Assembly (NCBI GenBank): GCA_026874595.1
Contig: CM049309.1
Coordinates: 96,742,723 to 96,806,722 of the forward strand
Source: Sipunculus nudus
Taxonomy: Eukaryota; Annelida; Sipuncula; Golfingiida; Sipunculidae
Length of the DNA stretch: 64,000 nt
Direction of reading: 5' to 3'
Of the stretch, positions 13,701 through 27,900 are shown in pieces (the stretch's first letter is position 1; each line of letters begins with the position of its first letter). The notes beneath the pieces are model-generated. The model searched no databases, was not told the DNA's origin, and was given only the letters and a program-made list of their open reading frames with translations. A program made the translations under genes and the position numbers.

Positions 13701-16700
13701 TATAAACTAATATTACAAGTACCTATATCACCAAGTTATACACAGTTTTTCTTATACTTTGTCTGTCATTTATAGAAGGCCTATTTCCACTGGATTTTCC
13801 AAAAAAAAATCTGAAATTACTGAGAAGAATGCAGGTTAATATGCAACAAGTTGAAACTTTTCCATTTGGATACAAACACAAGCCAAACATTGGTAACTTC
13901 ACACTTTTTGTGAAAATCCACTGTTTTATTGAAGAGAGTGGCCATTGCAAGTTGAAATTATTAGATCATTGTATGAACCCTTGAATATAAAAGTAATTTA
14001 ATGCAAGCCCATTGTAATAAGGCCCTTGCATATGTATAAATATTCATTTATATGCATCTTTGTACATTTTTTCTTTATATACATTTCACCTATATTCATT
14101 TTATTGTGCATACTTTAGTTTAATTTCATCTTCCTCTTATTTATATATTAAGATTTTTAGTGTCACCAGAGGTATGATTCATGATTATTGCATATTTTTA
14201 TCTAGTGTCAAAACTGACAAATTAGTCTTTTATACATATTTGTATCAGGAGAGGAATTAATATAGGGCTATGCCCTGTTTCCAAGTCATTATTGATACAT
14301 TCAGTAAAAATGTTTACATCAACTTCTTGGACAGAACTAAACTTGAGTATCCTAGCTTCTGGAACGTGAATGTTCATTTGGGTGTGATGCCATATTTTAT
14401 TCCATTACATTGGACATCTTGAGTGTGGACAAAGAGGTGGTAAATTTTACAATATTGGTAGCATGTATGGCCTATATTCCTCAGGCATGCCCTTTTTCAT
14501 TGCAGTGATTTCTTTTTATCATTTCCCATTATTTCAATCATTTTCATAAAAATTTGTACAGTCTTGTTCTTTAAATTTTGTACATACCAAGATCTAATTG
14601 ATATCAAAATATCAGTTACAAAAAATAATAAAATATTAACAGTCATGTACTTTATATTCTTATACTATATAATCAAATTAATTAATATTGTAAAAATATG
14701 TTCCTCAAATTTTCAAAATATAAATCAACATAATTAAAGATGCTGAAATGTCTGCAAAATTGGTACTGTCAAATAACAGTCAAGTATTAAAAGAATAATT
14801 TTAAAAGAATATGTATATAAGTTACCTAGATAATAATGTGCTTGTACTAGTTTAGTCAAGTGATTGTAGAACTGGAATGAATTTATAGCATTGTACGCTG
14901 CACTAGTTTTTAGCTCAGCCGACTTTAAGTCATCTGAGCTATAGTCGTGGTCCTTTGTCCGTCAGCTGTCTGTCCGTCTGGACAGACAGACAGAGAAACA
15001 GACAGCTTACAGATTTGACATTCACCTTAGCACACCTGTATTTACCGGTCCCTCTAACCTGGAGTAATAAGTTGAGAAAACCGATATCTTTTGCAGTCAT
15101 TCTCGTGTAAGAACATATACTAAATACCTCCGAGAAAAGTGTGCTGCTTCATGGAGAAACAGTGCACATTTAATAATGCACACCTGAGCACACCTGTATT
15201 TACCTGTTATATACCTGGAGTCATAAGTGACAAGTAAATTTGCTGAAATTGAATTTTTTTCCTAATATATGAATTTTTGTTCCTAAGGGGAAATTTTCAA
15301 TGTTCAAAGTTTCAAAGAAATATAAAACTTGCTTATGCACTTGACAAAAAAACTTACCATGGTATTCTGTAACAATGTTCACCTGAACATAACCTGGCTC
15401 ATATATCAGGTGAGATATTAACTAAATTAGTATTATATTTTATTCATCATTAGTGAGTGTCCCAACAATTGAAGATATGCTTAACTTTTCATTTGGTTTC
15501 ATGTTACTGAGTATGTTGACCACATTAACACTACAAGAATTATTCCTCCTGAGCACACCTGTACTTACCTGGGGAACTTACTGGATTAAACCGATTTTTT
15601 ACATTCACCAGTATTCCATTGATTTAGTAGGAAATTACACAGTGAAAAATAGGTAATGAAACTAGTGTCACATCATATTTTTATAAACATATACATGAAT
15701 TTTGTACAGATTCATGAATACACTGTATGCTGATATTTTGTTCCAAGTCTGTACCAGGTTAACATTTTACCTTCAAAATATCTGTTCCAGTATTCGTTAC
15801 TTGTTATATCATTGTTGCTGGAAAGAAAGCTTTTGATCAACTTTATTTTTCAGGTGATCTTACTTCTGTCAAACATGAAGCACATTACTTTATTAAACTA
15901 CCTCTGTTCAATTTAAACAGGCCTTCTCATTTAACTTACCTCGTTTTACCTTTAAAGGTTAATTAATAGACCTGACAAGATGTATAGTAGCACACAATAA
16001 GTCTGATATTTAAAATTGACACTGAAAAAATCAGGAAATTTCATGAAGAAATGACTGTTTGGTGCATCTTCAAACATCTGATGTCCCTTTCATCTATTTT
16101 TGTCAATTTAATTCAAGGATATGGCACTGATGACTGCAGAGTTTTATGAGGGTTCGAGGTTAAATATAATATCAGTACCTTAAATTTGCCCAGATTTGAC
16201 CAAGGCACATTTTATTCCTGTAATTGCTGTGGATTTAATATTCACAGCATGTTTTAATAAGCTTTTCATCTGTTAACTTTTGAAATTTGAGACCAGTTGA
16301 TCAAAAACTGTAGATTTTATTCAAGTTTTCAAGCATTGTGTAAATTACTGTTTAGATTAAGCTCATGTTATGCAGTTTGCTAGAGCTCAGCTCCCCAGCT
16401 TCCTAGGCCAGCTCTCAGCTCCCAAAATTTGGCATACAGTTATATGTCCCAAAATCCCCTACCATACCAAAAGTTTGGTCACTAGGCCTGCATTCTGTCT
16501 AGATATTAAGAAAAAACTTCAATTTTCCATTAAAAACCCATTGTTACACTTCAAGACCACCTAATATCAAAACCACTGATCTGACTTTGACCATGCATAT
16601 ATAATATACATGTTCTCCTATACACTGTATATGCACATGGCTAGAAATTATGTCATTATTGCGTAATCATTTTAAGTTATGGGCCCAAACATAATGCACT

Positions 16701-18845
16701 TTGTAAAAAATCAAGATATATAAATTTACTCCCTTAACATGAGAATTGCTGAAGGTGGAGATTTTTTGTCAGGGCTATAACATTATTTAATCAAGATTCA
16801 ATTGTATACCCAAAATTAGTTCTGAATTTTTTCAAATTTTATAAGTTATTAGCATAAATATCAATAAAATCAATGCCTTAAATTTTGCCCAACTTCGGCC
16901 ATGGCACATTTTTTCCCTGTAAGCACAGTTGATTTAATTTTCATATCTTGCACACGTAAGGATTTTAGCTTCTAAATTCTGAAATTTTAAAAGAAATTGA
17001 TCAAAAACTATCTTTTATGAAAGTTTTTATGAGACCATGTCACACCTAGGCTGTACTGAAGCCCCTCTATATGTCCGCACATGACCTTTTCAGGCCAATG
17101 ATGCATGCTTGAAGCGAGGCACTCTGCAGCCAGACAGCTCTTGGGTGGCTTCAGCTGGATCTAACTGTCCAACCCCCCTCCTCTAGTATTTGTTTTGGCC
17201 AAAAACATAACAATAAACTTTTTTTTTAATTATTGGATTATGATAAGAACTTCAAGAAAATATAAATGGAAAAGGAATTCTATAGTTTATGAGTTACAGG
17301 GAATTACCTTGCAATTACTGATCATTTATGGATCTTCCATGGATGGCCATAAATGTATTTCAAATGACACCATGCATTCACCATTGGTTTTTTAGCTCAG
17401 CTGACTATAAGTCATCTGAGCTATAGTCTTGGTCCATTGACCGTCGTCCGTCTAGCTGTCCATCCATCTGTCCGTCTGTCTGGATATCCGTCCATAAGAC
17501 TGGCACGTTTCGACACCATTGGACCTACGAATCTGAAATTCGGCATACAGTTAGATGTCCCCGAAATCTCCTACCATGCCAAAAATTGGGTCAATAGGAC
17601 TTTCGTTCTTTGGAGACATTAAGGAAAAACCTCAGTTTTTTATTAGAAATCTATTTTCACATTTCAGGACTGCCTAATATCAAAACCACTCATCTGGTTT
17701 TCTTCATATACCATAAATATTCCTCTATATAGTTTCCATGCCAGAAATTAAGTCAGTATTATATAATTTAAAAAAGTTATGGGCCCAAACATAATGGACT
17801 TTGTAAAAAATCAGGAAAAATATTTGGTCACTTAAGACCAAAAGTGTTAAAGGTAGGGACTTTTTTTCAGTAATACAACTTTAACTAATCAAAATTTAAT
17901 TGTTTACCAAAAATTAGATCAAAATCTGTTAAATTGTTTTAAATATTGGCAAAAATATAAAATTGGTACCTTAAATTTTGCCCAAGTTTGACTATGGCAC
18001 GTTTTTTCTTGTAAGAACATTTGATTTACTTTTCAAAGTCGGTATATATATAGATTTAATCTGTTAAATTCTTAAATTTGAAAGTAAAAGCTTAAAAATT
18101 ATTCTAGTTATTGAAGTTTTTCTGAGGCTCTAATGTATTTAAATTTTGAACCTCCAGACCAGCCATGTCTGGTCCTTACAGCCTTGTCTTGGTAAACGTA
18201 TTAGTGATGCAACACTGCTTTTACAAATGTAGAATCACATGTGGCAACCCTGCCCCCCCCCCCCCCCCCCCCAACCAGATATGTTGTATTACTTACATTC
18301 TTTAACCAATTGCTGTTTCTGATCCAATGTATACAACTTTTCCAATCCTGAATCAAAGTGTTATTTTCATATATATATTATTTTGCAAATTTTAAAAAAA
18401 TATATATTTTTAGAAAAAATAAATACATCTGTGTTTCTATTAAAAATCTTTTCATACATCAGGACTGCCTAATATCAAAACCACTCATCTGGTTTTCTTC
18501 AAATTTACCATATATATTCCTCTATATAATTCCTATGTACATGCCAGAAATTAAGTCTGTTTTTTATAATTTAAAAAAGTTATGGGCCCAAACATAATGG
18601 ACTTTGTTAAAAAATCAGGAAAGATATTTGGTCACTTAAGACCTAAAATGTTAAACCTAGAGACTTTTTTTCAGTAATACAACTTTAGTTAATCAAAATT
18701 TAATTGTATACCAAAAATAAGATCAAAATCTGTTAAATTTTTTAAAATATTAACAAAAATATAAATTTGGTACCTTAAATTTTGCCCAAGTTTGACCATG
18801 GCATGTTCTTTCTTGTAAGAACATTTGATTTACTTTTCACAGTCA

Positions 18846-18914
<69 letters not shown>

Positions 18915-21900
18915 ATCTGAATTCTTAAATTTGAAAGTAAAAGCTTTAAAATTATTCTAGTTATTGAAGTTTTTCGAGGCTCTAATGTATTTACATTTTG
19001 AACCTACAGGCCAGCCATGTCTGGTCCCTAAAGCCTTGCCTGGGTGAACTTATTAGTGATGCAACACTGCTGTCACAAATGTAGGATCACGTGGCAACCC
19101 TGACCTCCTCCCACCCCACTTCCCCCCCCCCCCCCCCAACCAGATATATTGCATTCATTAATTTCATTGCTGTTTCCAATCCAATGTATACAACATTTCC
19201 TGAATCAAGTGTTATTTCCGACATTTATTATTTTGCAAATTTCAAAAATATATTTTAAGAAAAAATAAATACATCTGTGTATATAATTTTTTGGTTTATT
19301 TTTTATTACAAAATTTAAAAAAAAATGAAATATGTCAAAAATAAAAAAAATTACTCAGACAAGTGTTCATTAAAGATGTCAATATGTTTGAATAATAACA
19401 TTAAGATTTATGGCTGTATCAGCTGTTACATGATACTGGGTAAATGATCAAAATTTATATTTCTGATAATTTTATTTCAGTTAATATAATTATACATTCC
19501 CAACTCCAGTTTGCTCCTTGTATAATATATTGGTTTGTTTTGATCCTTGGGTTATTTTCAACACATGTATTAGTTTCATAGCTGAGATTATTTTCTTTTT
19601 TTTCTGATACATATTTAAAAAAATAAAAATTAATCAAATGTGATATAAAATCAGATCTTAAAGACAAGTGTTGATTATGACGTCTATAATGGTAATAATT
19701 GTCATAAGTGTCTTGACAGTGATGTGAAAGTATTCAAAAGTGAATATAATATTTTTTTTTTATAAATTAAAGCCATAAAACCAGGTAGTTACAATCATTA
19801 TTTAAATTTGTGAAATTTATATACCATGGATTCTCAAAGAAATCTCATCAGATGTTTCTGTTATATTTTGCCAAATAATTCCAATTAATTTTTAATGAAT
19901 AGTTTAACTCTCATATCATTTGTGCTAGTGGTACTTTTGGCTATGGGTAACCTGTAATTATAGAATAACAGTTAACTCCTTTGTAAACAGCATGCATGAT
20001 AATTAACATGACTTACAGTGGACATTTATTTCCTGTTTCTAGTGTTAGTGCTGTGGATTTAATTTTCACAGCATGTACACATAAGCATTTCATCTGTTAA
20101 AATCTGAAATTTTGTAACCAATTGATCAAAAAATGTAGATGTCATTCACGTTTTCAAGCACCATGTCTTGATTGTTTTCATCAAGTCAGTGAAATGTGTG
20201 CTCCCAAGTGTTACATAACCTGTTACATAACTGGCCTGTTACATAACCGGTTCAACTTCTGACCTAGCTACTGCCTCTGTGATTGTCTGGGTCAGACTGG
20301 GTCAGGCAGTAATTACCAGAAAGCCTCTCTCTCTCTCTCTGGCAGTCTAGCTTTCTCTCTGTCTCTCTCTCTTTCCCTCTCTCTCTCTCCATGACAGTCT
20401 AGCTCACTCTCTCTTGCTCTCTCTCTCCCATTCTCTCTCACCCCTAAGCCTCCCATCCTCCCTGCACCCCATTCTGTTGACAGGTACTATTAACCAGATT
20501 AATTAGCTATGAATGTTGAAGCAATTTAGAAATGTGAATCAACTGAAATATTCATATATATATATGTTATACTGTAAATGTGTATTTACATTTTTAAACC
20601 TGGAAAAAATGATGTATTGAAAAAAAGGAATTAAGGCAAATATTGTTAATTTTTGCCCTGCTCAGTAGAATGGGAATTAAAATGATTTGCTTTGTTTCTC
20701 CACCTTTCTGCCTGCATAAATATTTAATAATTATGAATAAACGTTTTTCCCTGTAAGTACTTGAATTAAATTTCATATCCTGTATGAATATGCAAGGGTG
20801 CTTTTAACTTCCACCATCCCCTTCCCCGACCCCCGAGTCCTTGCTCTTTGGCACTGTGAACAATAGTTCTATTGCTATTCCATAAAATTTAATAATTAAA
20901 GATATATACAGAGAGACTGAGGCATTGTACCTCCCATCATAACCCCCTCCCCCCCCCCCCCCCCATCAATCCTTCCACCTGTTAAGTGGGGATTTATGGC
21001 TACTGTATACATATGATAAAATAAAAAATTAGACAAATGTGTAAACTGTTGAACTGTCAAAAACTTATCAAAAAGGTAACCAATGGAAACACATGGTCGG
21101 ATCTCAAAATATTATTTGCAACAATTTCTTCTATCATATCAACCAACCATGGCCAAGATTACCTTTTCCGAACAGACTTTATCTACTTTTCATTATATTT
21201 TAGATTTTAACCTTCCAGGTGTTTAAGTACTGTTGAATGCTCCATCCCCTCTCTCTGCCTCTCTCTCTCCTTTTCTCTCTACATCCACCTCCTTGCTGCC
21301 CTCAAAGTTCCCTTCTCCGAACCCAATCCATATGTCAGCCTCAGTAAACAAGAACAAGATGTATCAGATATATTCATACTTTAATATTTTATATAACTAT
21401 TCCTCCATAGGTACTTTTGTACATGCCAGAAATTATGTCAATATTGTGTAAAATGTAGACATAGTGGGCATCAAAATAATGTACCTTGTCAAGACTTAAG
21501 AGATATTGTGTCATACAGTCACAAATTCATAAATCCCCTCATCAGCATAGTAAATCATAACATCATATCTGTCAAATTGAAATCTTGCAGGATTCCATAC
21601 ACTAAAGATCCTTCAACAAATAGCCTTATCATCATTCTACTACTGCTTATTACTGCTGTCATTGCATTCATATTTGCTCAACCTATGTACATGCCAGAAA
21701 TTATGTCAGTATTGTGTAATATGTAGACATGGTGGGCATCAAAATAATGTACCTTGTCAAGACCGAAGAGATATCATTGTCATACAGTCACAAATTCATA
21801 AATCCCCTTATCAGCATAGTTAATCATTACCTCACATCTGTCAAATTGAAATCTTGCAGACTTCCATACACTATAGATCCTTCAGCAAATAGCCTTATCA

Positions 21901-24900
21901 TCATTATACCACTGCTTAGTATACTGTCATTGCATTCATATTTGCTCAAATAAATTGCTTTTTTCAACCCCTCCCAAATAAATAAAAAATAAACCACTAT
22001 ACTTTACTACATATTTATCCATCAGTCAGGTTATTTCATATATCATTTATTCACATATTACATTATATTCCTTTATAAAAGCCCAACATGACCATTATAT
22101 TCATAAGCTTTATCGACTCAATATAGTATCACAATGGTGATACTTTGATAGTCCAATCATGATCAGCTGAGCGCCGTGACCCATGGGTCCCTTGTTAAGA
22201 AATTATTTCCTTTTAAATAATTAAACAAAATATAATTTAACCCATCATTAGGCATAATTTGATAATATATGAAACAAATCATGGATAAATAAAGGTGCAA
22301 TTTAAAATTGTGAATTCTGGAGTGTTATTTTCATATATTTTTTGCTTTGCAAATTTAAAAAAAAAAAATGTTATCTGACCAAATAAAGTATACATTTTGA
22401 TGCAATTTCGATTTGTGAATCAATTTAAATATTCAGATGTATATGATATACTGTAAATATATAGTAAAATTTATAAACTTTAAAAAAAATGACTTAACAA
22501 AAGAAACAATAGGATCTAATGCAAATATTTGTTCATTATTTTCCTGTCTCAGTAAAATGGAAATTAAAGTTATTTGCTTTGTTTTCCATCTCTCTGCCTG
22601 TTTTTAAATATTCAAAAATAATTTCATTTAAATTAAATTTTATCCTTTACATATATGTAGAGGTGCTGTTACTCCCACCGGTCCCTGTAAGCACCATTGA
22701 ATTTTATTCTGTATTCTGTATTTATATCCAAAGCTGTTGTAACTCTCCCCCCCCCCCCTCCCCCCTCCCCAGTCATTGTCCTAGTTCCTGAGCACTGAGG
22801 ATAGTATTTTTATTGCAACTTCAAAAAATCTATGGTGATGCAGTTATAACTGTCATAATCAGCTGAGCACCATGACCCATGGGTCCCTTGTTAGCGAACC
22901 TGTGAGCATATGCGATGGTGCGGCGTCATGCGTCGTGCTTCGTCTGTACGTTAACCATAGCTAAATACAAAAATGGCAGGAGCTAGCATGAAATTTTTTG
23001 CAAATAATCAGTCATCCAAAAAACTATATCGGATTTTGTTTATTTTTTTCTAACTGCATTTTATTAGATTTTATAGGGAAAAAGCTAAAAAAGCTTTAAA
23101 AATCTTCTTCTCCGAAACTGTCCAGCCAAATTGTCCAATATTTCACAGAAATGATCCCAGAAACAATCTTTCTCAAGTTTGTTTGAATGGTTCCAGTTCG
23201 GAGATTTTTGGCCGAGTTACAGGAGGTTTAACTTTGTTAACTGTGCCAAAAAGCATATTAAAATTTAAATCTCAGAAACGGCTGTAGCTATCATCACCAA
23301 ATTTTATGCCAATGTTGGTCACATAGGTCATATCTGAAATTGAGGTATTGGTGGGGCCACCTGCATTGGCCTTTTTTGTACAGGGTCATCAGTGCCTGTA
23401 TCACACTGAGAGCTACAAAAAACTTCTTCTCTGAAACCATACGGCCAAAATGTGTAATATCGCACAGAAATGATCCTAGGGTAGTGCTTTCTGAAGTTTG
23501 TTCAAATGGTCCCTTTTCAGTGACTTTTGGCTAAGTTATGGGAAGCTGAATTTAGTCATATGCCATAACAGCCCATTTTAGCTCAGTGGTTACAAAGATC
23601 TTCTTCTCAAAAACCATTTGGCCAAATATCTAAATCTCACACATTAATTATCCTCAGATGTTGATAATTCAAGTTTGTTCAAATGGTTTTGGTTCAGTGT
23701 TTTTTGGCTGAGTTACGGGAAGCTGAACTTTGCCAGTTTGCTGTATCGTCCTATATGAGTTATAAACCTGCGAAACGTTTTTTGACTGATACCACTGAAG
23801 CCAGTTTGTTAAATATTTTACAAGAATAATTCCGATAATAATCCTTATAATAATTGTATCGCCAGACATAGTCTGGAGATACTATGGTTTAGGCACGGTT
23901 GCGCCGCCGCCGCCGCAGAGATTTCTTTTGGACACAATAGCTCAAAAAATATTTCAAGGATCTTTTTCAAACTTGACACATTTATAGATATAGGTGAGAG
24001 GACGAAGCCTATTTAAAATGGGGTCATGACCTCAACTAGGAGAGTGACCTTGACCTTGAATAGATCCATTTTTGGGGAAAATCACACAAATTCTTAAATA
24101 TCTTAAGAAATCTTTCATGGATTTATCCAAAAATCAAGTTGGACAAAGATCTTGGATAGTGATGTCATGTACCGGAAACTGGTGGTGCCACCTAGTATCC
24201 TTTTCTTGTTTTTGTGCCGTTCAATACCCCCATCATTGCCACTTGACAGTACTTTTAGCATCACAAGTCAAAAACTGATTGACAGATTTCTTTAATATTA
24301 TGCATGTACATAGGTATGGGTTATGGGATGATGTATATTAAATTTGGGGTCATGACCTTTCCTTTGAGAGTGGCTTTGACCTTGAATATTACCATATATG
24401 GTGAAAATCACATAAAATCATGAATATCTTAAAAAGGGATGCATGGATTGGTCCAAAAATCAAGTTGACGGAAGATCTTGGATAGTTTTGTCTTTTGCAG
24501 AAGATAGGTGGCGCCACCTGTTGTCCTTTTCTTGTTTTTTGCGCCTTTGAATACCCCATCATTGCCACTTGACAGTATATACTGTGAGCATTATAAGTCA
24601 AACAGTAATTGACAGATGTCTTTCATGTTATGCATGTATATAGATATGGTTTATGGAATGAGGTATATTTAATTTTAAATTTAATTTTAAAATTTAATTT
24701 AATTTAAATTATTTTTTTTTAATTTAATTTTTTTTTTCAAATGTTGGATATTTTGGAATGCAGTTTATTGATTTGGGGTCATGACCGTGACTATGAGAGT
24801 GACCTTGACCTTGAATATTCCCATATTTGGTGAAAACCATAAAATCATGAATATCTTAAAAAGGGCCACTTGACAGCACTGTGAGCATTATAAGTCAAAA

Positions 24901-27900
24901 ACCCTTTGATCAGTTGTCCTTCCCAATCCAAAATATTCCTATATTTTGTACAAATGTTTCTCACATTCATTGCTAAAATACAAATACATCACATTATATC
25001 AACAAAATACCACAAAACCTCATTTGTCTGGCGATACTATGGCACCAGCGGTGCCAAGAAATGTCTAGTTGTCATTAATGGTTCAACATGAATGATTTTT
25101 GGCTGAATTATGGAGATTGAATTGAGTCATTTACCATTTATGTTAGCTGTGTGATGCTGTTACTTCTAGCCTGGCACCAGTTTATCAGCATCTATTCCAT
25201 CATGCCACTAGACATTTAGATTTCAGGTTATCTTTGGTTAATATTGACAAGAAAGTTTTTTTAAAAGCTTTAAAAAAATTAGATTTATGATTTAAGTTAT
25301 TCATCATACCAGGCAATGTTATAATCATGGATATTCAGCTCTCTGTGGCTATATAAAGACAGCTGTACGTGGATTATAAATTATTGGTATTCCTACTGAA
25401 CTTAATTCAAGAATTTGCCATCAGTGAGATATATCTGTATTTTAATTTGCATTAAGTATGCATCTGTAATAATTTTACATATATTCCTGATTTCTTTTTA
25501 ATAAAAAGTCAGCTGAAAAGCATTTTGTATTGGGAAAATAAATTTCAAGGGTATTTCAAGTAGGGACCAATTTTGTGTTCAGATGACAGCACTTGGTTTA
25601 CCATTGGCAGATTGCCAGTGCCTTGATGTTGGCCATTAGCCAAGATGATGTCAGCTCTATAAATAGTTTTGGCACAGTGCCAGGATTGGAAGAAGTGCAG
25701 CCAGGTATAGGTCAAGAGTTCACTCAGTGCAGTAGCTGCATTCTATTTATAGCTTTGTCAGACTGCTCACTGCATCATATTTGGCACCAAAGTTCAGCCT
25801 GAATCTATTAATAGCCTAGACAGACTGCCAACTGTGTCAGATTATGCAACAGGTCAAGAGTTCACTCAGTGCAGCCAGGTACAGGTCAAAAGTTCACTCA
25901 GTCTAGCCAGGTGCAGGTCAAGAGTTCACTCAGTGCAGTAGCTTGAGGCAGCAATTTGTCACAGGTCACTCAGGGGCAACTGCCTTACTCACCTAAGCCT
26001 TGTCAGCCCAGTGCATAAAACTCTGGGGAAGTTTAATGTACTGGACTAATACTTTGACCTGTCTATGCGTCTTTGATGGTATTCTCATTTACAAGACAGG
26101 TGGTGCCACCAACATTGACTTTTGCAGTGTATGCGCCTGCTTTATTTCTACAGAGGAATTTGATACATCAGCCTAAAATTGGGCATGTATATACATATCG
26201 GGTAGCTTTATAGTGTCTGGTGGAATTTGATACATCAGCCTAAAATTGGGCATGTATATACATATCGGGTAGCTTTAACAAGACTGGTGGCGCCACCTAC
26301 AATAATTTTTGCACAGTGTATGTCCCTGCTTATTTCACAGGAGGGGTTTGACATATCAGTCTGACATTGGGCATATGTATATATCTCTTTGATGTAGATA
26401 AGACTGGTGGTGCCAGCTACAATCATTGTATCCACCAAAACAGAGTTGCGACGCTGCCGCCAATGCTGCATAGGTTTCCGTAGATCTCCAACGAACAGAA
26501 TTTTTTTAAAATTCGGAATTATGATCGGTCACATGTGAACTGCTGCGCCCTCATTTTTGGTTGACCTCTGACCTTTCCTCTCTGCCCAGTGTCCATTTTT
26601 GTGTCTGTTTCCACACATAAACCCACATATCTCGGGAACCGTTGGACCGATAAGGCTTTTTGCACAAATGTAGCCCTTGGAAAGCTTTATAACATACACT
26701 AAATTGGGTGGTGCCACCTTGCATTGTTCATATACATGTCGCACATGTTCTTGAAAAGTAATGGTCCAGCATTGAAGCATTATACCTGGTGTAATCTCAT
26801 TGCACAGGTTCGCATTAGGCCTGTAGGCCTTGTTTTTAATTTAAAATTTATTTGACACAATATTTGTTATTAATTTTTATAAATATTTTAACTTATATTA
26901 TTTGTGCTAGTGCTACTCTTGGGTAGGGATAACATGTTATTATTAAATAACAGTTAACTCATTTGTAAAAAGCATAATTTACATGACTGATATTGGACAG
27001 TTTTTTTTTTTTTGTCAAATAATTCAACTGCAATGTAGATCAAAGTTATATGGCCAATTCAAAACCTATGTGACAATAGCCCACCATTTCCAACTGTAAA
27101 TAATATAAATGACTTCAATCCTCTTCCCTGTTTCCAAGGATCTGATCAAAATCTTACATAACTTAAGTTAAACACCATCAACTCATAATACAGCTTATAT
27201 TATCAAAAAATACAGCATTTGCCTATCGCACTTCCAAATAATATTTTGTGATCATATATAACAGCTGAGCACCGTGACCCATGGGTCCCTTGTTTGGGTA
27301 GTGAAAACACAATGTATGTGTATATTCTGTCTTATCCCATGTTTGTAGTCGTATCAAGTGGAACTTCACAAAGTTTGTTGTGGACAAGAATGGTCAGCCA
27401 GTCAAGCGATATGCACCAACAACAGAACCATTTGTGAGTGTTCAAGTTTAAATATATATATCTGTTAAAAATTCATTGTTAAATTTAGGAAAGTTGTGGA
27501 GCTAAAAATGTTGGGTCAAGCAATCCTGACCCTTCCTTTTCTTATTCTGTGACTGTTCCTTAATATGAGTATTCAGGATATAGGCACTGTTTCATGAATG
27601 CAGACAAAAAAACATGAAAAATATGTATTAACTTTGCCAGAGGAAAGTAAAGTTATAGTTTTATTAGATATATTGGTTTGATTAAGTGGCTTCTTTGCCA
27701 AAATGTGAATTCTTTATTGTAAAGATCTTAAATGATTGTGTACCAAGACATCATACACTTGTTAACTGTAATATGACTTGTATATAAATGTGTAGTACAA
27801 TATGTCAGACACTGAGATACAGTGAATGGACATTTATATTGTACCTGTTTTTAAAAGGAGGTTCAGTTTGGTTTATAACCATTTAAATTCCTACCCATTC

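Larger units (their letters stand above)
14911..22892 (+). mobile_element. Family A composite with two 5' starts and two 3' ends
   Basis: Family A starts lie at 14911 (AGCTCAGCCGACT, then a CTGTCTGTCC/GGACAGACAG hairpin from the tetranucleotide region) and at 17392. Family A 3' ends lie at about 22165-22196 and 22858-22892. Between 15010 and 16140 the sequence does not match the other copies and nothing is recognised; 16141-17390 is family A interior. The block is therefore at least two copies, nested or joined, with internal tandem duplications listed separately. No transposase or Rep/helicase is seen. Confidence 0.7.
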
